Origin: Zingiber officinale
Taxonomy: Eukaryota; Streptophyta; Magnoliopsida; Zingiberales; Zingiberaceae
NCBI RefSeq assembly: GCF_018446385.1
Contig: NC_056005.1
Coordinates: 62,842,239-62,906,238, forward strand
Length of the DNA stretch: 64,000 nt
Direction: 5' to 3'
Shown here: one piece after another, positions 54,887 to 64,000 of the stretch
Position numbering within the stretch: position 1 is the first letter of the stretch
Layout of the letters: each line of letters starts with the position of its first letter
Notes under the pieces: model-generated
What the model saw: the letters and a program-made list of their open reading frames with translations, nothing else
Databases searched by the model: none
Told to the model about the DNA's origin: nothing
Made by a program: the position numbers and the translations under genes

Positions 54887-55489
54887 CTGCAGGAAAAGAA
54901 CATATCATAGAAGTATGATAAGATGCCGATGAAACCACATTAATATCAAGTTATGTATAAAAGACCTCTGGTTTCTATATGTATTTCAAAAACATCTCGT
55001 ATTGTTTTTATGCCTAAACCAGTTCATTTGCGCATTCTGACATTGGACATGTTGGGTTGAGCTTTGGGCCCACACTAGAAGTTAACACCCAAAAAGTTTT
55101 ATCCTTCAACCTTGTACTTACCTAACTTAATTTTGGCGACCATGACAAATGTTGAGAGCTCAAGAAACCAAGGCAGGGATGACATTTTTAATATCTTTGC
55201 CACATTTTATTAAGGATGAGATCAGTAGGAGTAATCTCTGTTGCAGTTCTTCTCTTTGATCTCCCTTTTTTATCACACACCGCCACATGCATTGTTACCC
55301 TCTTCCACTATGAGAGACATGAGCAAGCAGTAGTCCAGTCTCCCATTTCACCAGTGAGTCCAATCTCACCTATGCAGCAGTGCTTCTTTCTCTTCCATGC
55401 CATCAGTGTGCCCCAAAGTTTTCCTTGCATCCCAGCTGATCAACCGGTTATTGTAGTTCCGTGACCTTATCTCTATGGGTACTGGGTAG
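54887..55489. other. Intron or intergenic sequence, no feature recognised
   Basis: A minus-strand stretch near 55120-55190 is open and ends at a GTAAGT-like site but matches nothing I know. The plus-strand frame at 55216-55464 has no domain. Confidence 0.4.
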
Positions 55490-55975
55490 CACGTGCTATG
55501 CAGAGTTTGGTAGATTGGTTTGAGCAAACGAAGGTGTGGTTAGGGCTTATGACTTCTTTAGGCGTCCCAATCCTAAGAAGCCCTGGGTGGGGACAGTGTG
55601 GAATCCCTACATCCAACTTAGCCATGCAGTTATGCTTCGGATGCTAGGTTAGAGGCAACTTCCCACCAAAGGCAGATTGAACTACTTGAGGATTGGTGTT
55701 GTGTCTTTTGTAGGCGAGAAATGGAGTCACAAGAGCACTTGTTCTTTGGGTGCCCTCCTATAATGATCTTATGACGGTGGGTCAAAGAGTGACTGCATAT
55801 AGGGCAGGAAATGTCTACCTATCGGCAGATGCTACGAGTCTTTGAGTGTGTCTTCAGAGGAGGTTGTTTCTAAGGCTAGAGTGAGAAATTTTTAGAAACG
55901 TACAGATCCATGTCTATCGGACTTTGGGAGTGTACATAAGACGCTATTTCTGGATATTATACCTTGGTCTTACTT
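55490..55975 (+). pseudogene. LINE zinc-binding-domain remnant
   Basis: Shifting frames read PNPKKPWVGTVWNPYIQLSH, RQLPTKGRLNYL and then CVFCRREMESQEHLFFGCP, the RT-associated zinc-binding domain of plant L1 LINEs, as at 29325-29390. Several stops; no RT nearby. Confidence 0.75.
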
Positions 55976-57350
55976 TGATATATATATTTTACTTATAAAA
56001 AAAATTGGTCAAAGGACATGTAACCTCCCTTGGGTTAGTGTGGTATGCCCAACAACAAACAATAATTATATCAAGGGGATTGTAGTAGGGCTATGACAAG
56101 CTGAGTATATATTGTAAATAAGGATAATTATGTTTTAAAAAAATATGTTTTTAAAGAGTTAACTCAGTGATCATCATTTTACGGAAGTATTTAGAGGTGA
56201 CAATTGCTTCTGGGATATTAAGAAGTTTTGGTATAGAAGGTGAAATAGTCTAATTAATAATCTAGTCCTTAATATGTAAAGCTTAAGTCTATAAAAGAAA
56301 AGTAATTTTTAATGTATTTTCACCTTGAAATAATGAAATTCCTTTTTGTTATTTATTTTTTGTATGAGATAGTTATCCTTTTTTCTTTATCTTTTTTAAT
56401 CTAGCACTGGGACCCTTCGAGCCGACTAATCCTGGAAATGACCGACCCATGAAATTTCCCAACGATCCAACAAAAAATTCTAGTGGTCATCAAAGTCAAT
56501 CCAATATCCAAGTTTGTGATTCCACTAGAGGAAAATATCCTGCAATACTCGTAGTTGAAATCGAACCGTGAGTGCTTAGGAGACTCCATGGGCGCCCTAC
56601 TGCTACACTATAGGTCAGGGCATGAGATAGTTATCCTAGTACTTTAGCTTTGACAATTTAAGATTCAATTTTGGTGTCGCATCAAGTTTCAACATTCATA
56701 TTCCATCCCCCTAAGTCGTCTTCACCTTATGCATCCATCCATCCACCACCTCTTCCGTGCCACACCACCACTTATCCATCATCAACATCTCACGTCCATC
56801 ATAATATTCCCAATGGTGACAATTTTGCCACTAGTGCTCTTTGTTCGCCGCAAGTAAAAATCCCCAGCCACAACACCACTAGTCTCATCTACACTATTAA
56901 CCACTAACAAACCTCCCTTGCATGTGTCTGACCTTGTTGACATACACTCTTGGCGTTGGCTCTATCCAAATAGTTAACATTAGCCCCTCCTTTGTGACTC
57001 TAAGTTGATGTCGGCAACCTAATCTTTAAGATGGCACTGCTCTACCATCACTGAATCAGTAAAAGATCTGGACTATGATGAGGAGCAAACTCTCTAAATT
57101 TATTCTCCTACTTCTAGTCGTCCTTTAGAGACCCTCTTCAAGGTAGATTGTTTGCTCCATAGTCTTTCTTGCCTCTAACCATTGATAGTTCCAACAATGC
57201 CTCTTGGTTGCTTGATCTTATTGTGAAACTACTCGCAAGGCTGCCTAGAGCTTTAAGTGGAGAAGAATCTACATAGGTTACATCAAAAGGTCTTTAACAC
57301 AATCTAGCTTATCTCCCCTATGGGTATACAATGCTACTAATGCAATTGAA
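55976..57350. other. Unassigned sequence, repeat-like
   Basis: AT-rich to 56400, then a stretch around 56400-56620 with a CGAACCGTGAGTGC...GGCGCCCTACTGC text of dispersed-repeat character, then a CT/CA-rich segment. No supported gene. Confidence 0.4.
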
Positions 57351-57570
57351 AGGCTATGACAGATAAGTTGATCCTGGCAGGTCGCCGAGAAAGATAACTC
57401 AATCCTGGCAATGAAAGATAAGTCAATCTTGGTCGGGCGGTCTGGAGAGATGGCTAGGTCTCGACCGGCCGTCCGATAAAGATGATTCAATCTTAGCTGA
57501 AAAGTCAAGAAAAATAAGATGAAAGTAGCGGTTGGGAGAGATAGCTCGATCCCGATTGGACAGTCAGGAG

Positions 57571-58437
57571 AGATCATAGTTGTGAAAGGCTCGCCCCTAG
57601 CTACACCTAAGCACAAGACGCAACCAGGCACGCCTGGGTAGTAATTCAGGCACAATACTTGAAAAAAGCACGCTTAAGCACATGCCTTTTAAAGGCGACA
57701 GGCACATGTACAGCATAATTTTTCAACTTATTGAAGTAAATTTCTTTTAAAGGTCAATCCTCACAGCGGTCGCAAAGGCGTCGCGCAAGCCACATGGCCA
57801 CAATGGCTATAGAGGCGCCGCGTGAGCCCCGTGGCTATTGTGAACATGTCACGAGAGCCTCGTGACTATGATAGAGGCATCACACGAGCCCTATGGCGGA
57901 CAGTCGTACGAGCCCTGTGGTAAACAGTCGTGCAAGCCCTATGTCCACTACGATGCGTCACGCGAGTCCCGCAATTGTGGGCGGTGATTATCAGGAAGTA
58001 AATTAGTAAATTATCTTTTAATTAAATAAAATTCAAGTTAATAATTTCAATCAAGTCCTAACTATAGTATGGATAATTTAAATAAATTTAATTAAACTAA
58101 TAAAATTATCTATATATATTCCTTTTTTAAAAAAATTATTTTATTTTTTAGTTTTTAGTTTTTATATTTTCTATTTTCATATTTTAAATATTTAGATTAA
58201 ATGTTTTTAGTTAACATATTTTATATTTATGTGTATAACATATTTATTTGAATTATGCTTATAATGTATTTATTTATTAGTGAATTTTATATTTATATTA
58301 TTATTTAATATTTTATAAACTAGTGAAATATTTTGACATAAATTCCCTATATACATTTGAATTGTAAAAATTCATACCTAAAGCACCTTACTTAGGTAAG
58401 GTGTGTGCCTCACCTTGCGCCTCACACCTTAAATAAC
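57571..58437. mobile_element. Probable insertion splitting the minisatellite (hAT-like ends)
   Basis: The left end has GTGAAAGGCTCGCCCC..AGGCACGCCTGGG and the right end GCCTCACCTTGCGCCTCACACC, inversely related GCCTCGCC-like termini, with an AT-rich middle and a small repeat (CGAGCCCTATGGC type, 57770-57990). The target duplication is not clear. Confidence 0.4.
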
Positions 58438-58713
58438 TATAGAGAGATGATTCAATCATGGTCAAAAGGTCATGAAAGATAAGTCGATCTCGGTTGAATG
58501 GCTGAGAGAGATAACTTGATCCTGGCCAAAAGGCAAGAAAGGATAAGTCGATCCTAACCGGGTGACCGGGAGAAATGGCTCGATCTGGGACGGATGACCG
58601 AGAGAGATATTCAATCATGGCCAAAAGGCAGAAAAAATAAGTTAATCTTGGTCGAGTTTGGAGAGATAACTTTATCCTAGCTGAAAGGCCAAGAAGGATA
58701 AGTCAATCCCAAC

Positions 58714-58853
58714 CGGGTGAGCGAGAGATGGTTCAATCCAGGCCAGGCAGTTGGAAGAGATGGCTTGATCTTGGCCGAATGACCGGGTGAGCGAGAGATG
58801 GTTCAATCCAGGCCAGGCAGTTGGAAGAGATGGCTTGATCTTGGTCGAATGAC
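58714..58853. repeat. Near-perfect 70-bp tandem duplication
   Basis: Two adjacent 70-bp copies beginning ACCGGGTGAGCGAGAGATGG, differing at one base. Much younger than the surrounding diverged minisatellite units. Confidence 0.85.
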
Positions 58854-59630
58854 CAAAAAAGATGATTCAATCCTAGCCAAAAAGTCAAAAAAGATAAGTT
58901 GATCTTGGCCAGTCGGCGATAAGAGATAACTCTATCCTAGCTAAAAGGTAAATGGCTTGATCCCGGCCGAACGACCACGATAGATGCTTATATCCGAGCC
59001 AAAAGGTCAAAAAGATAAGTTGATCTTGGTCAATCAACTGAGATAGATAACTCTATCCTAGCTAAAAGGATATGAGGAATAAATCAATCACAGTCAGGTG
59101 GCTGGGAGAGATAGCTCGATCTGAGCTATACACGGCTAGGAGAGATAATTCAATCTTGGTCGAAAGGCTAGGAAAGATAAGTTGATCGTGACAAGTCAGT
59201 CGGGAGAGATGGCTTGATCCCAATTGAAAGATCGGGAGTGATGATTTAATCTTAACTGAAAGACTAGGAAAGATAAGTTTATCCTAGCCGATCGACAAGA
59301 GAGATGGCTTCATCCCCGATCGGTCGACCAGGAGAGACAATTCAATCCTGGTCGAAAGGCCATTAATCCTGACCAGATGGGTGAGAAAGATAACTAAATC
59401 CTGGCCGAAAGGCCAAGAAGGATAAGGTTATCCTAGATAGTCAAACAAACGATCGGATGGGCAATAAATATAAATTTATTCAGCCGGAGAGATAACTCTA
59501 TCCTGGTCGAAAGGCCGGGAAGGATAAGTCGATCCCTCGATTGGGTGACCGAGAGAGATGAATCGATCCCGATTCGATGGCCAAGAGATATAGCTCGATC
59601 CCAACCCAACAGCCGAGAGAGAGTTCAAAG

Positions 59631-62340
59631 GCAAGTGTCACCCTCCAGGTTGAGACGTTAACCATGTGTCGCCTGGGTGGTCATGCCATTTATCAGGTGT
59701 CACCCTTGGTTCCCTAGGAGGTTACGAGCTACATGTATATGTTAGGACCTGTCGAGGCTTGAAGCCGAAGAGATCCAGCTAGGCTAAGAGTCTTCCACTT
59801 GAGGAAGTTCCTTTAGGAGAGCGTCACCGGACGGGCACACGAGGAAGATGTCTATCCCACACGAAAGAGGAGGGAGAGGGGTTAACCTGGTCAGGTGATC
59901 CATGGCTATAGCAGCAGCAACTCCCACCGACACACACAAGGTTCCATGTGTCAATCGCCCACCTCCTCTTCTTTCAATGCGCCAGCTTCCTTCCCTTCTT
60001 ATCTTCTTCTTCCTACCATTTTTCCAGCACCAACAGCCTCTCTTCTTCTTCCTTTTCTGTTTTCCTCTTCTCCATTAAATAGGAGCAGCACCTTGCTTCC
60101 TTTTCAGCCAGCCAACAGCAGCAAGATAATTGTTGTCTTCTGCAGCAACCTTTTCCTTCTTTGTTCAGCAATTACACCAACTAATCAGCAAGAACAATAA
60201 CTCTAACCACCAAACGCAGCTGCCAGAGCGAGCCATCACCAGAGCCTGTCAGAGCTAGCCAAGGCCATCGGCAAAGAGGAGAAAGGTTCTCCTCCCTTCC
60301 CTTTTACTGTCTCAATAGCTTTCTTTTTATTTGTATTTTTATTCCTACCAAGCGACCTTCTATTCTTCCAGCAACAAAACTCCAGCTCCTTATCTTTTTC
60401 TTCCCTTCACTTGACAGCAGCAACAACTTAGTTGTTGTCCTCTTCCAGCAAAAGTAAGTCCAGCACTTCTTTCTTGTTCTAACCAACAGCAGCAAATATT
60501 GTTACTTTGTTTTGTTCTCGTGGCAAGTGTAGCTATTTTTGCCACCTGGTGCCGGAGTGCCAAAGGCAGGAGCCGATGACTCTCCTGTTTGCCAAACCAA
60601 GGGGAAACATAGTTTTTCCTTATTTTTGAATCTTCTGATATTCTCATTCAGGAGATTGTCATGCGTACAAGGACCGATTGAGGGTAAGGATTGATTCGAT
60701 TTTTTGATATTGAAAAATACTTGGTTCAATTGGACTAATTACAATTCGTTGTATGGGTTCGATTGGCTTGAGCATTTCGTTTGTTGTTTTATCAATTGAA
60801 GGAATGTTATGAGGTATATATTGACTTTGAGTCTTAGATAATGTTCAAATTTTGTTATTACTCTATTGGGTTTCATTTTGAGTATTTGAAGTATTTTCAT
60901 AGAATATTTGTAGATACGAATTCTAGTGGAACACAGTGATTTGCTGACACTCAAAACTTTTGTTGTATATAAAAGTGGGTAAATTCGATCCTTTTGACTC
61001 ATTATACATTTCCTTGTGCATGAATAACCAGATAAATGGATTATATACACTTACATAATTGTTTTCGAAAAAAGGATTCAAATGAGATTTAAAATAGTGA
61101 AATGGAATGTTTAAAATAATTAAACCACTGGAGACTAAATAATATGCTATTTCATGGTCACATATGAGTTTTATATTGGGATTAAGATGAGAAAGGTTGT
61201 TTTGAAAATAACAATGGATATTCTGAATTATACTTCGGTGGATAGCTGTCTTTAAATTTGTATGAAATAAAAATTCCATACTGATGATACTACATATTGT
61301 TGATACTTACACCTTTAGATTGTATACCTTTACTTGCAAACATTACGATGATACCATAATGAATTAACATGATGCATATTAAAAGTTGATTTGGATTGGT
61401 CATTCACACTAACCAATAAGATATGAATTTAGAATTTAACAATTGTAATAAATGAAGAAAATGAAATCCTAGAAGTGAAACCTCTGAGGATTATCTTATA
61501 TCAAATACTAAACTGCCCGCATGTTGTGGTAGTGTGTTCGCCCATGGTCCAAATTAAATGAGCGCCCACATGTTGTGGTAACGTGTTCTCCTCCGATGTG
61601 GATTTTACTTGTTAGTTAGCATTATATTGTTGTTTTCCACCGATGCGGGGGCTTTTAGCCCATATGTCGCTATTACACTCTAAGGACACTAGCTCTAGTG
61701 ATTCACTTCTTAGATGATTTATAGATTTACAACATTGATATTCATGTTGATACTCACATAATTGTAATATTTATCTATGTTGAGATTATACCTTTAATAA
61801 CTTGTATACATTAAATAATAAGAATTGAGAATTTATCTTGATGATAATTTGAAATTCTAAATTCCAATATAAAAATGTTAGATGATCATAAATATACATT
61901 TATGTTTAAATTGAGAACTTAAAGAAGAACTTAAAGTTGTAATAAGGCATTGTGCTTCCTTGACGTCTTAAATAAGATTAAATTCATGTTCATCTATTTT
62001 AATTATCCACTTAGCAATTTGTGTTTACTGTCGGCTTCCCTTCACCTCCAATTTTGTAGGCACAAGCACATTTTCGATATCATAGCTGGTTTCAACTTAT
62101 ACATAGAGTTGCTAAGAGATCTCGATTTGTGGATTCCTTGTTTGGTTTGATTTTTACATTTTGTTTCATCTATTGTTTTATCTGTATAGTTTTTCATTGT
62201 ATAGAAAGAAAATGATATATATAAATAAATTAATTTGATAAATTCTTATGTTATCTTGATTATATGGTTCCTAGGTATACTTTCATTGAGTGGGGTACCT
62301 CCCAGTGAGCAGGAATTACACCCCTGGGTGTGACATATGG
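59631..62340. repeat. Possible gypsy LTR remnant
   Basis: A CT-rich transcript-leader-like stretch with TTAAATAGGAGCAGC (60073), a GTAAGGATTGATTCG stretch and an end CCCTGGGTGTGACA at about 62321-62335 suggest a long LTR of a chromovirus-type gypsy element. No paired copy, primer site or coding domain in the window, so this is tentative. Open frames at 59895-60200 and 60304-61279 lack domains. Confidence 0.25.
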
Positions 62341-64000
62341 TTTAGGAGAAGATTGACATACTGTGTAAGAAATAAATCTTTATGTAGGTCAAAGCATAGG
62401 AGATTTCTCTTTTCTAGTATGACTAGGATTATGATAGATAATTTCACATTGATTTTAAGGAACTATCCTGAGTTCAAAGAGTAATAGGAAACTGAACTAT
62501 CTTATATTTATAAGAGTTGCCACCTCATTTATACTCAATTTTTCTCTAGAGATCTTGTCATCATCATAATGAAACAAGCGCTAACAATTCAACAATTCTC
62601 TCTAAGAAAAGATTTGTTTTAGGATTAAAGTTATGTTCAAATTATGAAGCGCACTAATGCAAATTGTCTACAAATAGACAATTCAATCCATTGGAACTAT
62701 GTTCTTTTGTGAGGCAATTTAATATCCTATAAAGCATTAGGTAAATTGTTCTAACCAAATCAAGTGCAAACATAAAGTATAGGGTCATATCCCTAGTAAT
62801 ATATGAGCTCATCTAGGCTATATAGTTGATGACCGCGTTGAAGTATGCTCCCACAGCTAAAAAAGTTTTTCCTGTGGCAATTAAGTTATCATGTAAATAG
62901 CCTCCAATCCAATATCAAGAGATGAATCAATGTCACTTAATTAGAAAAAGTATAATCCAATTAAATTGTACCTTATTTGTTAGTATATGCTAGTCAAATC
63001 CTTAATAGGGCATAAAATTGAGTATATATGTACCAAACTGAATTTGCACAATACATTTATTATAAACCTAAGGACCTAAATATATATGCCATTAATTTTA
63101 GAGACCTACTTGTAATTTTTTATTGATTAATAGTATACATAGTTATAGGGAACTATTCGACTGATTTTTCATAATAGAGGTATTAGATTAGTAGTTCTTA
63201 AGCTAGTGGATTTAATTCCGTATTACTCTGGGTTTTATGAGGTCATGCATACCACATGTAATGGTCCTCTCATTGTTATGAAGCAACAAATATTTTACTT
63301 TCCCTAAATTTCAGAATAGATGTGTCACTAAGTATGTAAATCCTAATATTCGAACACCTTCAACATCCAGAAGGAAGATCTTGACTTTATAGGGCTTCAT
63401 TAATCACATCATTTGCAAGTAAAGATTGCAACCTCAACACCAGAAAACAGTTTAAGAGGTCTCCTCTGAAGAACATATTATCGATACCTTCATCTAACCT
63501 CTTAGTGGGAGACTCATTTTTGATATTTCAGCAACAAAATTAAGCATGAGAGAGATTATGCAGTTTGTGCATATTTGATATCTATGTTCTATTTTTAGGA
63601 GCTAGAACAGATATCATTGATTTATAATGTTGGGGCTTATCTAGTGTATCTCCAAAAAATTAGTTTTCTTTTCTCCTCTCAACTCTAACATATTCATGTT
63701 GTAACATTCTGTTGGGAATTTGAAATTTATATGTTGTTGTTCATATTCATGTTGTCACTTGTCAGCAAGATGTTGTTCAGCAAGTTGAGCATGCATTGCA
63801 TCTAGGAGTAAGCTCCAAAGTATATCTAAATGGAACATGAAATTTCATCTAGCAATTTTTTTTTGAAAAATAACATCATGCATTCGATGCTAAAAGGTAG
63901 AGTCAATAATTTGGGTTGACCATGTGAATCTTACCTTGTCACACCATATTACTAATAATTAGCCATGAAAACTAAATGATCGAGGTAGTAGGATTTACAT
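62341..64000. other. AT-rich sequence, nothing recognised
   Basis: Short open frames only. No exon fitting the DUF1997-like gene, no RT motif and no LTR pair were found. Confidence 0.5.

Larger units (their letters stand above)
57351..59630. repeat. ~32-bp minisatellite with GGCCGAAAGGCC hairpin core
   Basis: Diverged units such as GATAAGTCGATCCTGGCC then GAAAGGCCAAGAAG, about 31-32 bp, in two blocks (57351-57570 and 58438-59630) separated by an insertion-like segment. Many units contain a short inverted repeat GGCC...GGCC. The minus frames at 57278-57655 and 58388-58624 are repeat translations. Confidence 0.8.

Noticed and set aside
57278..57655. 125-codon minus-strand frame with repeated RDLAISP-like text
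   Set aside because: Translation of minisatellite units and part of the inserted segment.
1..64000. Endogenous pararetrovirus or other viral insertion
   Set aside because: All RT motifs seen belong to Ty1/copia or LINEs with their usual domain order. No movement-protein or coat-type domain was seen.

Overview
This is nuclear DNA of a flowering plant, made mostly of nested, decayed LTR retrotransposons. The signs are Ty1/copia and Ty3/gypsy (Athila- and Tat-like) LTRs with primer-binding sites for initiator-Met tRNA and other tRNAs, polypurine tracts, LINE fragments, a hAT-like MITE, minisatellites, and a few spliced host exons. The species cannot be told from the sequence. There are no bacterial genes, rRNA, tRNA or CRISPR.

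Layout. 1-9198: Copia-1, minus strand, with its left LTR cut by the window edge; gag-pol is a single frame broken by point stops and by a foreign LTR fragment in place of the RT/RNase H junction. 9205-9545: a 36-bp minisatellite. 9560-15020: Copia-2, plus strand, without 5' LTR, whose integrase is replaced by a piece of its own LTR. 15021-22612: a decayed Athila-type element (B), split by a complete 4.2-kb gag-only SIRE-like element at 15196-19395 with a 5-bp target duplication. 23867-24370: terminal exons of two host genes facing each other tail to tail. 25036-54800: a repeat block holding an L1 remnant, Copia-4 with a MITE inside it, Athila-like element C (plus strand) interrupted by a complete Athila-like element A (36250-45321, target duplication TTTTC) and by an RTE LINE (15-bp target duplication), then two more LTR copies of C, the last split by Tat-like element D. 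54801-64000: one host exon, LINE debris, a hairpin-core minisatellite and AT-rich sequence.

Main biological result. Three minus-strand exons, 54801-54886, 24977-25035 and 24268-24370, have canonical splice sites and join in phase to give one open C-terminal protein segment resembling plant DUF1997 proteins. If they are one gene, its penultimate intron is about 29.8 kb long and contains the whole nested cluster. The second main result is a recurrent array with about 52-bp period and a palindromic CACGGCCGTG core, present in the LTR and in the non-coding interior of element A. Similar arrays with altered cores occur in elements B and C.

No retroelement here looks autonomous. The two complete ones (the SIRE-like and A) both lack pol; A nevertheless keeps an uninterrupted 502-codon accessory ORF.
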